A stretch of 64,000 nucleotides of DNA from Laspinema sp963821735 (GTDB taxonomy: Bacteria > Cyanobacteriota > Cyanobacteriia > Cyanobacteriales > Laspinemataceae), in assembly GCA_963821735.1 (NCBI GenBank), contig CAWGFK010000055.1, forward strand, positions 124,001 through 188,000, given 5' to 3'. Shown here piece after piece: positions 38,401 to 48,209 of this stretch (position 1 is the first letter of the stretch; every line of letters begins with the position of its first letter). The translations under genes were made by a program, and so were the position numbers. The notes beneath the pieces were generated by a model. The model had not been told where the DNA came from. It did not search any database and was given only the letters and a program-made list of their open reading frames with translations.

Positions 38401-40576
38401 CGTCCCCAGGGGTTTTGTCGGACCCTTGCGGCTCACCCGGTCCCTCACTAAGGGTCGGTTCTGACCTGTTTGCGGAGGAATTACCCCGTTCCATTTCTGT
38501 GCGGTAGTGAATGCTATCGTGCAGGCGCTCCCTATCTCTACCGGGATAGTTTTTCTGGACCCTTGGATTCTCCTGAGTTGGGTTCTCCTGGGGGTCTGGA
38601 GAGTTTTGGGGAGAGGGTGAGACTCCAAAATACGAGGAAACGCTCTGTGAGCAATCCTCTGGGGTGGGTTGGCGCTTCTGGTTCCAACCGAGTGTTTTAC
38701 TGCCATCGAGAAGCGGAGATTTTCCCCTCCGGTTCTGGGGTGATGAGAAATGAGTCTCGTTGGAAGGGCTGGAGAAGAAAGAAGAAACGGACTCCGGGCG
38801 ATGATCGCCGGGTTTCTCCCTTGTGGGTTGCTCGGATGCGAAGGCAGCGGAAGAGCGATCGCGATTGGATCGGCTATGGCGATCGCTCTGTTGAGATCCT
38901 GTTACGAGGTCTGCGGTTGGGTTCTCATGAGAGGGTTCGGGGCGATCGCATCGGGGATTTCCCGGGTCCTCGGTTGAGTGTTCCCAGCATTCTGGAGACA
39001 GCTTTTCCAGGGTTTCTGATGCTTGCTGAAGCATTCCTTCTAGCAAACCTAGCTCATAGGCATTCAAAGCCGATCGCCCTTCAGGGACGACAAATAGCAG
39101 TCCCACCTTTTGAGCATCGCCTTTCCCAATCACCGGAAATAACAGCACAGACCCCAGTTCGGTGACCGGGACTGGACAGTTTTCCTCTTCTGGTAAGGCA
39201 ATGGACCATACCACCGCTTCTGGGGAAGGCGATCGCCAAGTCTGATCCGGGAAGGCTTTCAGCAGTAGGCTTTCTAACCGTTCCCACAGGGAATCAGCCA
39301 AGAGGCGATGGCAATTCATCACCCCTTGCAATTCCCCCGACTGGTCCCAAAGAAGACCGGCGATATGATAGGGGGTAATTAAATCTAGGGTTTGGAAGAG
39401 TTGGGCGAAATCCTTTTCATTTTCTAGGGGGGACAGTCGTTGAGTCTCCAAGTCCTCATCATCAAGGGATTCCGGTGCCCTAGACTGGGGTGAGGTAGGG
39501 AGATTCGCAGGGAGTTGGCGATCGCGATCGCTCAGTTGAGCATTGAGCAGACGAACTTCTTCTTGAGTTTCTGCATAGAGGCTAAAACAGGCTTGTTCGC
39601 GCTGTTTCCGCTTCGTAATATCCCGCATCAGGGTCACCGCCCCTAATTTGATGCCTCTGGCGTTAAAAATCGGATTACTATTAGCCAGCATGATTCGGGG
39701 TTTTCCCGTTTTAGGCGTGACCACTAATTCTTGTTCTGATGGCGTTTCCGTCTGTAAGGCTTCCCATAGGGGCAAGGTTTCCGGGGACGTGGATCTGGGT
39801 TTTACAGCCCCAAGATTGTTCTGGGAATTACCGATAGAAACCCCCCTCCCTGAACCGGAGGGGGCGGATGTCCCTGAGAGTTTTTCCCCGGTTGGACAGG
39901 ATTCTGGGGTGTTCTGCGGGGGATTCTGTTCTGCTAATCCATATAATTCTTGGGCTGCTTGATTAACAATTTGGATGCTTCCATTGGCATCCCCAGCAAT
40001 AATCGCCTCTGAACAAGAGGCAATGAGATTTTCTAGGAATTCTTGTTTTTCTTGGAGTAGGAGTTGGGTTTGCTTGAGGCGATCGATCTCTGTAAACGTT
40101 CCCTGCCATCCCACCACTTCGCCCTTTTTACCCCCAAGGGGAAGGGCTTGGACGAGCATCCATCGATAGATACCGTCGCTTCCTAATAAGCGCAGTTCCA
40201 TTTCACAAACCGAAACCCCTAAGCGTTTTTGGGTGAGCTCAGTAGGGGTGTCTTGGGGGGATAATACACGGTGCCAAAGGGGTCTATCTTCCGGGTGGAT
40301 GGCTTGTAAAAAGCCCCCGGCCAAGGAAACCTCCGGGTTCATCCCCGTATAGATTTGCCAGGTCGGGTTTAATTCAGTGATGGTCCCGATCGCATCGGCT
40401 TTCCACAGAATTTGTCCCCCCAGGCCAATCCCTGAAACTGCTTCCCGAGTGGGTAAATCATTTACCGAGGGTTGCTGCGTTGGGTTGCAAGGGGTTAAAT
40501 AGTGGCGATGTCTTAGATTATTAAATTGAGGATTGGTAGGGTTATTCATCTGGGTTGACTCCATCCCGATAGTCAT
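35476..40576 (-). pseudogene. Giant PAS/GAF histidine kinase, one frameshift
   Basis: Corrected length is about 1695 residues. Order from the start at 40576: PAS (about 50-165, LNPTWQIYTGM), PAS (180-315, ending RDITKRKQRE), GAF-like (390-530), a polar low-complexity linker (about 540-715, rich in Ser, Pro, Gln), PAS (725-830), PAS (845-955, VEQSQDLIARHSPEGLYLY). After the break come coiled coil, GAF, GAF, SHELRTPMNSILGFSQVLL with the acceptor His, N box NLISNAIKFTTSGG, DTGIGIP and GTGLGLALC. The frame shift lies near 37715-37735; dropping one base gives continuity into FAVSRDITPRKEKEEKVAQL. No membrane segment, so a cytosolic multi-signal sensor. No receiver attached. The break may be a sequence error. 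Confidence 0.85.
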
Positions 40577-42230
40577 AAAAAAAGTTTCTCAATTGTGGGT
40601 CTATTGGAGGGATTTTGTGATCGCTTCATCGGAATTACGTTGTTGCTTTGTTGCTTTTCAGGATTTTTAAGAGAAAACTAAGGAAATTTATCGGCCTTTA
40701 AAATAAAATGTTGTGAAAGAGAGGAAAACTAGGCCGGGTAAGAGGAATATCCTACATGAATTGACGCCAATTTATCCCGAGAGTATCAATCTGTTTAAAT
40801 TAAAGCGTTGACCAGTCCTTCAGACGGATTTGATAAAATCTTAAGATAAACGTTATAATTGCCCAAGAATCTCTCTGGGAAGGGTGTTTGAGGACATTGA
40901 CGCGAAACAGTCGGCGGGAGGTGCCATCAGGAAGAAGGGGCAGGAAAAGCTCAGACCGAGGGAAAGTTTTGCCCCCACTACTTGTTCTGAGAACCCCCGA
41001 AGCCTAATTCCAGTAAAGGGAAAAGGTGCGGTGGCGATCGCCCGAGGAGATTCGGGCATCCTTGGCGGATGATATCGAACCCCCCCGGGCGATCGCCACC
41101 GGCTCGAAAACAGGAATCTTTCCAGGGAGGGATTAAGACAGTTTTCCATCTCAAAAAACACTCCATATCCTTCCCGCGCTCTATGTAAACGGCGTAAACG
41201 GCTGCCCTGGGGCTAGAAATCGAGCAGTTACTCGGAACACCTCACGGGTCCAATTAGCCAGGACCCTCAAGAAAATTGATAAAATAATAAAGTTTAGAGA
41301 CCTCCGTTACGTCAATTTTGGAATCCCTTGTCCATTGCAGCTTAAATAATTTAATGGCAATGCTTAACACCAAAAAGGGTTCAATAACTATACTGTTAGA
41401 TAATATAAATGTATCTCGAACAGATACTGACTACCTCTATCAATAGGTGGAATTCGCTCTAGGAAACGAATTCATCCGGTCGGACTGGAATCAAGGTATC
41501 CCTTGAACCGAGTCAAGGAACCCTAGGAATGAGCGCCAAGGGATCACTCAGTTTTCCCCTTCCATCTGGGCAAGCTCCTAGAGTGGAACGGCAATCATTT
41601 GGAAACCCCATGCGGGGTTACCCGGGGGCTGATCTCCACGGGGATACCCAGAGCCTATTGAGAAGGGGAATTTTGGTAAGAATCAGCAGGGGAAAACGAC
41701 TTGTCAGGGAAAAGGTCCCCAGAGTGGGAAGCACTTTGATAAACTGGTTTGAGAGACCTCCTGTGTACGGGCATCCGATTGATTCTGACCATTTGGGTCA
41801 TCACAAACGTGGCCCAATATTGTTAAACTTTTGTTTTCCCTTGTGGAAAGTGATATCAAAAGTCAGCACCCCTACTGACTGGAAGGGGCTTCCGATAAAC
41901 ATCCGGACTAAAATGCACCAAGAGTGCCAACCACGCCGTTCCTGAGTACAGAATTGAAGAATACGCCCTAGGACGCCGGTACAGTATTGGTTAGAAACCA
42001 GGTTTTTCAGAAAATATCTGCCCTGAAAGGACCCAATAAAGGCCCAAAAACCTGGTTTCTTGTCCCTGGGATCTAAAACTGTAGCAATGCCCGAGTTTAG
42101 CGGACATGGGAGGGAGTCGCGGTGTTTGAAGTGGCAGATACGGGTTTCGGAGCGTTCCCGGGATGAGATCCCTGAAAAAAACGCTCCAACTTCTCGCTGT
42201 AAACGACGGGGTTGAGACCCTTTTTAATAG
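40577..42230. other. 1.65-kb spacer without a recognised gene
   Basis: ORFs on both strands (for example 41529-41945, 138 codons) lack recognisable sequence or ribosome binding sites. The first 300 bases are AT-rich and likely contain the promoter of the giant kinase. A dispersed repeat is at 41993-42062. A small RNA or fast-evolving gene cannot be excluded. Confidence 0.45.
41993..42062. repeat. AGAAACC(A/G)GGTTT dispersed inverted repeat, copy 1
   Basis: AGAAACCAGGTTTTTCAG on the left and AAACCTGGTTTCTTGTCC on the right form an inverted pair. A similar pair (GAACCGGGTTTCTTCA / AGGAACCCGGTTTCTTGTCC) is at 45813-45884. Confidence 0.6.
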
Positions 42231-42956
42231 ATGAGTGAAATTCGCGTTGCTTTAGTTGAAGACCATGACCTGACTCGGATAGGAATCCGAACGGCTTTGC
42301 AACAATCTGATGGAATCGTCGTTGTCGGGGATGCTGCCAACGGCACCTCGGGATTGAAATTGCTGATGGATACAAAGCCGGATATTGGGATTGTTGATAT
42401 TGGATTACCGGATATTGATGGAATTGAAGTGACCCAGCGACTGCAACAAGCACAAGCGGCGCAAGGGCAGAATCCCCAAACTAAAATCTTGATCTTGACC
42501 TTTCAGGATAATGAAGATGCGGTTCTGGCTGCATTTGCTGCCGGTGCGGATTCTTACTGCATGAAGGATATTAGCTTTGAGGAATTGCTGGGAGTGGTTC
42601 GCCTCACCTATGAAGGTAACTCCTGGATTGATCCGGCGATCGCCGGAATTGTCCTCAAGCAAGCCCGCACGACGAATACCCAACCCACCCTAGGTTCTCA
42701 GAAGAAAGAAACAGTCACGATTAAGGCTCCGGAACCGGAATATAGCCAGATTATCGAAGCCTATCCTCTGACGGAACGAGAACTAGAAGTTTTAGAACTG
42801 ATTGTTCAAGGATACAATAACGCTGAAATTTCCGAAAAGCTGTACATCACCGTGGGTACGGTGAAAACTCACGTTCGGAATATATTAAACAAGCTCTGTG
42901 CGAATGACCGCACCCAAGCCGCAGTTTTAGCATTGCGCTCTGGATTAGTGGGATAA
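42231..42956 (+). CDS. NarL/FixJ-type response regulator
   Basis: A 241-residue DNA-binding regulator. Receiver domain at 1-125 with D56 (IGIVDIGLPDIDG) and Lys in YCMKDISFEEL; a variable linker (about 145-175); C-terminal LuxR-type helix-turn-helix (LTERELEVLELIVQGYNNAEISEKLYITVGTVKTHVRNIL, about 182-222). It acts as a phosphorylation-controlled transcription factor. ATG 42231 has no clear ribosome binding site (CCTTTTTAATAG precedes it). The nearest kinase, the giant PAS/GAF protein, is divergent and 1.65 kb away; partnership is only a guess. Confidence 0.92.
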   Translation: MSEIRVALVEDHDLTRIGIRTALQQSDGIVVVGDAANGTSGLKLLMDTKPDIGIVDIGLPDIDGIEVTQRLQQAQAAQGQNPQTKILILTFQDNEDAVLAAFAAGADSYCMKDISFEELLGVVRLTYEGNSWIDPAIAGIVLKQARTTNTQPTLGSQKKETVTIKAPEPEYSQIIEAYPLTERELEVLELIVQGYNNAEISEKLYITVGTVKTHVRNILNKLCANDRTQAAVLALRSGLVG

Positions 42957-43601
42957 TTGTAGGGGGTTAGGGGTGGCTCGGGAGGGATTTGAGGCTGAGG
43001 AATGGGGAGTGTTTCTGCGATCGCCTTTGGTTTTTTAAAGAACCGGCAATCCCCGAATCGATCTACCTTTGGATAGAGGTATAGCTCCCCTGGGGTCTAG
43101 TAAGCTAAAGATATTCCTCAGTCAAGAACTAGATAGTTTTAATCTTCAGGAATATCGCGGCTAAACTGCCTTAACTTGGGCAGGGCGATCGCCAATGCCT
43201 ATGATGCCAGAGGGTACTGGATTCATAGGGAACAGTCCCGAAAAGTGGCCGATTGATTGTCAGCCCCTAAATTCGTAAATTTTTCTCCGTCCCGGGAGAG
43301 AGAAATCGGACAGTCAACCGCTCGCCATTGGCAGGGTTTAAAACTCCTGGACCCCCATTCCCCAGCTCGGTAAATCGGTAAAAATTGGTAAATTTTCGGG
43401 ATTGATTAACAGGGTTTAGTTAGCGAGTGAGCTATCTAAACCCTATTTTAATAAAAGCCTATCCCCCCTTGACTCAAACCGGGTAGATCAGGACGAGTTT
43501 CCCAGGAATTAACCCATTTATTGTTAAACCGAACTTTTCCAATGAAGACTGCTTAAATTAAACAAATCATAAAAATTTTTTACTAAAAACAAGGAACAAA
43601 A
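42957..43601. other. Intergenic spacer with a hairpin
   Basis: No gene. A 9-bp stem (AGGGTTTAG 43411-43419 / CTAAACCCT 43436-43444) followed by ATTTTAAT could be a terminator. Confidence 0.4.
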
Positions 43602-44504
43602 ATGGTAAAAATCAAGCAACTATTTAGACTGTTAAAACTGTCATTTTCCGAATGGCAGAAAGATAATGCAGGGCGATTGGCTGCCGCCTTGTCTTACTAT
43701 ACCATTTTCTCCTTAGCGCCGATCTTAATTATTGCGATCGCCGTGGCGGGAGTCATCTTTGGTCAAGAGGCTGCCCAAGGTGAAATTGTCCGGCAACTTC
43801 AAGGCACCATTGGCACCGAGGGCGCAGAAATCATCGAAACCATGATTGAAAATACCCGGGAAACCGGGTCGGGAATTTGGGCAACCCTAATCAGTGTGGG
43901 TGTCCTGCTATTTGGGGCCACGGGACTGTTTAACCAACTCCAGGGTTCTCTCAATACGATATGGAACGTTAAACCCAAACCGGGACGGGGGATAAAAGGA
44001 ATTATCCAAGACCGCTTTTTATCCTTTGCCATGATTCTCACCATCGGGTTTTTACTGCTAGTTTCCCTGATTTTCAGTGCCGCCTTAGCTGCATTTGGAA
44101 ACTACTTTAGCCATCTGGTTCCAGATATGCTGATGGGTCTGTGGCAAGTGTTAGATTTCTTCCTTTCCTTTGGGGTGATTACGGTCTTGTTTGCCCTGAT
44201 TTATAAAGTCTTACCGGATGTAAAAATTGGTTGGTCTGATGTCTGGCTAGGGGCGATCGTTACCGCCTTACTCTTTGTCCTGGGTAAAACTTTAATTGGC
44301 TTGTACTTAGGGAATAGTACGATTGGTTCGACCTACGGTGCAGCGGGTTCTTTAGTCGTTTTATTGTTGTGGGTTAACTTTTCGGCGCAAATTTTATTTT
44401 TTGGGGCCGAGTTTACCCAGGTTTATGCCAACCGATATGGATCGCGCATCGTTCCCACGGAAAATGCCATTGCTGTAGGGGATGAACACACCCATCCCAG
44501 CTAA
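43602..44504 (+). CDS. YihY/BrkB family membrane protein
   Basis: A 300-residue inner-membrane protein of the YihY (UPF0761, formerly misnamed RNase BN) family with about six helices. Recognisable parts: DNAGRLAAALSYYTIFSLAPILII, GLFNQLQGSLNTIWNVKPKP, TVLFALIYKVLPDVKIGW and GSLVVLLLWVNFSAQILFFGAEFTQVYANRYG. Family function is unsettled (transport or envelope role). AAGGAAC lies before ATG 43602. It opens a run of same-strand stress-related genes extending to 49531. Confidence 0.92.
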   Translation: MVKIKQLFRLLKLSFSEWQKDNAGRLAAALSYYTIFSLAPILIIAIAVAGVIFGQEAAQGEIVRQLQGTIGTEGAEIIETMIENTRETGSGIWATLISVGVLLFGATGLFNQLQGSLNTIWNVKPKPGRGIKGIIQDRFLSFAMILTIGFLLLVSLIFSAALAAFGNYFSHLVPDMLMGLWQVLDFFLSFGVITVLFALIYKVLPDVKIGWSDVWLGAIVTALLFVLGKTLIGLYLGNSTIGSTYGAAGSLVVLLLWVNFSAQILFFGAEFTQVYANRYGSRIVPTENAIAVGDEHTHPS

Positions 44505-44716
44505 AAAAAGAGTCGTCAAAAATTGCATCGGTTAATTCTAGGGGCTATTCCTTATGGGTTTTGCACTTGAGTTCCTCTAAACGGAGACAGGCAAAGGATT
44601 TTCTCAATCTCTCTATCAATAGGAGTAGAGGGAAACTTACTCCCATAGATAGTTTAATTCAGCGGGGTTCACCGGATAAGCTGAAAGAGACTAAATAAAA
44701 GATTGAGGAAATACTC

Positions 44717-45118
44717 ATGGATAAACAAAAAATGGATAACAAAGAAACCGTTAACAAGAACGCCACGGAACCTGTAACAGGGGCGGTGCATTATGACCGC
44801 GAAATGGTTCCGGCAGAAGTGGCAGCGCGCAAAGAGCGTGAGGGTAACAAGTTTATGAAAGCTCCCTCTAACGCCGATGAACCCCATGAAAATCCGGATC
44901 ATACCCGGGATGGCTTCACCGTAGACCAAGAAGGGTTGGTGAATAACTATGCGATCGAACCCGAAATGTATGTGAATGAACCCGGTGACTTGCGCGAAAA
45001 AGAAGAAGCCCTCAAAGCGGAACGTACTCGCGAATATAACGAAGTCCATCACAATGACGAGGACGGCAATCTGACCATGGAAGGCGATCGCCGTGGAAAA
45101 GGTCCAGGCATCATTTAA
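44717..45118 (+). CDS. Charged, probably disordered protein of unknown function
   Basis: A 133-residue highly hydrophilic protein without hydrophobic core or Cys: many Glu, Asn, Asp and Lys, with motifs VHYDREMVPAEVAARKERE, FTVDQEGLVNNYAIEPEMY and HHNDEDGNLTMEGDRRGKGP. It starts with an ATG preceded by TTGAGGAAATACTC (GAGGA ribosome binding site) and is 94 bases upstream of dps, so the two may be co-transcribed. No family recognised. The composition resembles desiccation/stress hydrophilins, which is inference only. Confidence 0.75.
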   Translation: MDKQKMDNKETVNKNATEPVTGAVHYDREMVPAEVAARKEREGNKFMKAPSNADEPHENPDHTRDGFTVDQEGLVNNYAIEPEMYVNEPGDLREKEEALKAERTREYNEVHHNDEDGNLTMEGDRRGKGPGII

Positions 45119-45212
45119 GTCGCAACTGGGAAACAGCCGTTTCCCCCCCCAATCTATACTCTAAACTTTTCAAAAACCCCGTCAATCAGTCTAATCATTA
45201 GAGGAATTAAGA

Positions 45213-45725
45213 ATGACAGCTACCCTAGGAATGTCTGCCCAAAGTCAAAATCCGATCAGCGTCAATATCGGGATTGACGACACCACCCGGGAAGAAATTG
45301 CTCAAGGTTTATCCCGTGTGTTGGCCGATAGCTATACCCTTTATCTAAAAACTCATAATTTTCACTGGAACGTCACGGGACCCCTATTTAGCACCCTGCA
45401 TCTCATGTTTGAGGAGCAGTACCAAGAATTAGCCCTGGCTGTAGATGAAATTGCCGAGCGGATTCGGGCTTTGGGGTTTCCTGCTCCTGCTACTTATGGG
45501 AAGTTTTCTAACCTGACTTCGATTCAAGAAAATGAGGGCATTCCCGAGGCGGAAGAAATGATTCGCTTGTTAGTCCAAGGGCAAGAAACCGTGGTCCGCA
45601 CCTCCCGGGAAATGCTGCCTCTTTTAGAGAAAGCCAATGATCAACCCACCTTGGATTTGCTGACCAAACGGATGCAAATTCATGAGAAAAATGCTTGGAT
45701 GCTTCGCAGTATGTTAGCGGGTTAA
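45213..45725 (+). CDS. dps: Dps family DNA-protection/ferritin-like protein
   Basis: A 170-residue Dps. Dodecamers oxidise Fe(II) with H2O2 and store it, protecting DNA. Motifs: YLKTHNFHWNVTGPLFSTLHLMFEEQYQELALAVDEIAERIRALG carries the intersubunit ferroxidase ligands (His of NFHWNV, the second His of TLHLMF, Glu/Asp of EQYQELALAVDEIAER). The length and four-helix pattern are normal. The N-terminal 20 residues (MTATLGMSAQSQNPISVNIG) have no Lys/Arg-rich DNA-binding tail. A good ribosome binding site (GAGGAATTAAG) precedes ATG 45213. Confidence 0.95.
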   Translation: MTATLGMSAQSQNPISVNIGIDDTTREEIAQGLSRVLADSYTLYLKTHNFHWNVTGPLFSTLHLMFEEQYQELALAVDEIAERIRALGFPAPATYGKFSNLTSIQENEGIPEAEEMIRLLVQGQETVVRTSREMLPLLEKANDQPTLDLLTKRMQIHEKNAWMLRSMLAG

Positions 45726-45812
45726 TTACCCCTACTGAGCAGGTCGAAGAGTGTAGACAGTGGCATTGATCTGCTCTCCATCTAAAACATCATCGTTGCA
45801 GGATGAGGGAAA

Positions 45813-45884
45813 AGAACCGGGTTTCTTCACTGAATTGGTGCGGATCAAGCAGCAAAGAAAGGTCCAGGAACCCGGTTTCTTGTC
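45813..45884. repeat. AGAAACC(A/G)GGTTT dispersed inverted repeat, copy 2
   Basis: Same type as 41993-42062: GAACCGGGTTTCTTCA and GGAACCCGGTTTCTTG, about 40 bases apart, inside the spacer after dps. Confidence 0.6.
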
Positions 45885-46039
45885 CTATTTATTCAATCCG
45901 GTGAGGCAGTGGGGGAATGGCCCCCCATCCCATCAGGATGAACCAAGGGTCATCTCAAGGAACTCGCCACTCAGTTTCCAGGCGATCGCACCCTTTTTAA
46001 AGACTTTATTTTTTAATCAATCAATTTTGGAGGTATTTT

Positions 46040-46534
46040 ATGAAGTTTACGAACTTATTCAATAGCAAAAATCAGGTATTATTAGGGGCCTTTTTTAGTA
46101 GCCTCTTGGTAGGAGGCGTTGCCTTCCCCATCGCGGGTATTGCTCAGAATAGTCCCACGGAACCGAACGAATTACAGGCTCAGGCTCAACCGATGCCTCT
46201 ACCCCGGAACGTGCTAGATCCCGTAGCTTACGTGCCGCCAGGAAATGCGCCAGTTGCGGTGGAAATCATCAATGGTACAAATACTTGGGTTACCTACCAG
46301 GCGATCGGTGAGACCGACGAACGGACCCTGGACGGAGGCGATGAAGCCATGCTCATGGATCTGCAAATTCCCTTAACGGTCACCTTTGTGCGATCGGATG
46401 GGGGACTGATTCACGCCGAACCCGAAATTATTGCACCGGGAGAGATTCGGATTTATCTGAATGAAGCCTACAACTTAGACTCGGACATCAGCAACATGAG
46501 GATTGATCCTAACGGTAGTATGTACCTGTACTAA
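46040..46534 (+). CDS. Secreted protein of unknown function
   Basis: A 164-residue protein with a Sec signal peptide: positively charged start, hydrophobic QVLLGAFFSSLLVGGVAFPIAGIA and a likely cut after AGIAQ/N. A Pro/Gln-rich linker follows (NELQAQAQPMPLPRNV), then a beta-rich domain (VAVEIINGTNTWVTYQAIGETDERTLDGG, RIYLNEAYNLDSDISNMRIDPNGSMYLY). A strong ribosome binding site (TTTTGGAGGTATTTT) precedes ATG 46040. Periplasmic or extracellular location is likely. No family recognised; no catalytic motif visible. Confidence 0.8.
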   Translation: MKFTNLFNSKNQVLLGAFFSSLLVGGVAFPIAGIAQNSPTEPNELQAQAQPMPLPRNVLDPVAYVPPGNAPVAVEIINGTNTWVTYQAIGETDERTLDGGDEAMLMDLQIPLTVTFVRSDGGLIHAEPEIIAPGEIRIYLNEAYNLDSDISNMRIDPNGSMYLY

Positions 46535-46542
46535 ATCTCACA

Positions 46543-46614
46543 GATCGCCAAGAGTCGAACCGAGGCTGGAGAAAGCCCCGATTTCTCCGGCAAGGTTTCG
46601 GCACCTTGGCGATC
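46543..46614 (+). terminator. Long imperfect hairpin after the secreted-protein gene
   Basis: GATCGCCAAG (46543-46552) pairs with CTTGGCGATC (46605-46614), and an inner stem GGAGAAA/TTTCTCC closes on a short loop. It starts 9 bases after the stop codon but lacks a T-run. Confidence 0.5.
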
Positions 46615-46805
46615 GCCCTTGTCTGCTCACCCTGTCCCCCGAGGGAGTCCAGTCCGTGGGTAGGGTTCCACTCACTGCTATATTTGATGCTTCCGGTCTT
46701 CCTCACAAAATAATAAACCCTAAAGATAAAACCAAAAGTGCGTTTATCCCACTTTTTGATTGACCCTGTAAACCTAATTAACCACATTAACCACCACCTA
46801 AGTTT

Positions 46806-47903
46806 ATGTCTACCAACAACTCACACCCCATCCCCCGAATCGCCATCCTGATTGAACAAGGAGTTGAAGATTCAGAATTTCAAGTTCCTTATACAGCCTT
46901 TCAACAAGCCGGGGCAAAAGTCTCTGTACTCGGGTCCGGGATGAATCAAACCTATCAGGGGAAACAAGGGAAAGTCTCCATCCAACCTGATGGGACCACC
47001 ACCGAAGCCCGCGCACAAAACTTCGAGGCTGTGATCATTCCCGGGGGTGGCGCACCGGATAAAATGCGAACCAACCCCAACACGATCGCCTTTGTTAAAG
47101 AAGCGGCTGCCTTGGGCAAATTAATCGCTGCCGTCTGCCACGGACCCCAAGTCTTAATCGAAGCCGACTTACTGCGGGGACGTCGTGCCACCGGCTTTAT
47201 CTCCATCCGCAAAGATATGGAAAATGCCGGTGCCACCTATATTGATGAGTCCGTAACCACCGACGGTAACCTAATCTGCTCTCGGCAACCCGGCGATTTA
47301 GCCATTTTCACCACCGCCATTCTCTCTAGGCTGAATTTGAGCATTCCCGACCAATCCTTGCCCGATCGCCACGACAGTTCCGCAGAATGGTGGCAGCTTG
47401 CCGAAGCCTGGGGGGGTTCAACCCGCCAGGAAATTATCGACGGATTAAATCAGGCAATGGCGGGCGAACGCTATAGCCAAGAAGCCTTTAAACATTATGC
47501 TGACATCACCACCGATAGCGCGACTCGATTGCTGCTGTTGGAAATTTGGGAAGAAAAAGTTAGTCATATCGAACTCTTGGAAAGCCGCCTGCGAACCCTG
47601 GGAGAACAACTGTTTTTACCGGCAATGGCTGCGGGTGCCTTCGCGTCTTTAAAGAACGCTTTACCTGTTGAAAAAGATGACATGACCATTTTGCGGCAAG
47701 CCTTGGGGGATATTCAAACTGGGGTGATCGACTGTTTCCAGTTGCAAGCCCAGTTTACGGACCCCGTATCTACGATGATTTTTAGTAGCATAGAACGGGA
47801 CCTGGCTAAGGCAGAGCGGCGTTTGGCTCGTCTGTACCAAGAACGGATCGGCTTAAATGAACCGGAACCGGCCCAACCGACTACGCCGGTGGGAATCGTC
47901 TAA
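46806..47903 (+). CDS. DJ-1/PfpI domain fused to a ferritin-like (rubrerythrin-type) domain
   Basis: A 365-residue two-domain protein. Residues about 9-185 are a DJ-1/PfpI fold with nucleophile C111 in AAVCHGPQVLIEA, its neighbour H112 and E21 near the start (EQGVEDSEF), the triad-like set used by PfpI/YhbO-type enzymes (glyoxalase/deglycase or peptidase activities described in the family). Residues about 205-345 form a four-helix bundle: GLNQAMAGERYSQEAFKHYA supplies E221, and IWEEKVSHIELLESRL contains the ExxH iron-ligand motif with E250/E251-type Glu and H254, as in rubrerythrin-like diiron proteins. The domains are joined by a short linker (PDRHDSSAEWW). Location near dps suggests oxidative or electrophile stress. 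The fusion itself is what I find uncommon. Confidence 0.8.
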   Translation: MSTNNSHPIPRIAILIEQGVEDSEFQVPYTAFQQAGAKVSVLGSGMNQTYQGKQGKVSIQPDGTTTEARAQNFEAVIIPGGGAPDKMRTNPNTIAFVKEAAALGKLIAAVCHGPQVLIEADLLRGRRATGFISIRKDMENAGATYIDESVTTDGNLICSRQPGDLAIFTTAILSRLNLSIPDQSLPDRHDSSAEWWQLAEAWGGSTRQEIIDGLNQAMAGERYSQEAFKHYADITTDSATRLLLLEIWEEKVSHIELLESRLRTLGEQLFLPAMAAGAFASLKNALPVEKDDMTILRQALGDIQTGVIDCFQLQAQFTDPVSTMIFSSIERDLAKAERRLARLYQERIGLNEPEPAQPTTPVGIV

Positions 47904-47975
47904 ATTTCCAACAGAGAAAGGTGAGTGATCTAGGCGATCGCTCACCTTCTTTGTGGGGACGCCTTTAGGACAGAT

Positions 47976-48091
47976 TATCGGATAGCGAGCAAGATACTCG
48001 TTTTATAGGAGTGCGAGCAAGATGCTCGTTTTATCGGATAGCGAGCAAGATGCAAAGCCTACGGCATAGCTTCGCTTACCGCACTCCTATA
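47976..48091. repeat. GAGCAAGATGCTCG palindrome array
   Basis: Three copies of GCGAGCAAGAT(A/G)CTCG-type units separated by TTTTAT(C)GGAT or TTTTATAGGAGT. ATAGGAGTGCG (48005-48015) and CGCACTCCTAT (48080-48090) are inverted partners. Confidence 0.75.
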
Positions 48092-48209
48092 AATATTTTT
48101 ACCCTACAAGTTCACCGAACCACGATATTCAGGATTTTTTCCTAAAATGAGGAGCGGTGAAAATTAGAAAAATACCCTCAAAAATAGTCATAAAAACTGG
48201 AGATAAACC

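Noticed and set aside
38470..39165. 231-codon plus-strand ORF inside the giant kinase
   Set aside because: It lies over the low-complexity linker and PAS-flanking region of the opposite-strand gene and has no recognisable sequence.
41529..41945. 138-codon ORF in the 1.65-kb spacer
   Set aside because: No recognisable sequence and no ribosome binding site; composition (many Arg, Gly, Pro) is unlike neighbouring genes.
45760..46065. 101-codon ORF between dps and the secreted-protein gene
   Set aside because: Contains the dispersed AGAAACCGGGTTTCTT repeat (EPGFF/EPGFL), lacks an ATG start, and overlaps the well-supported gene at 46040.
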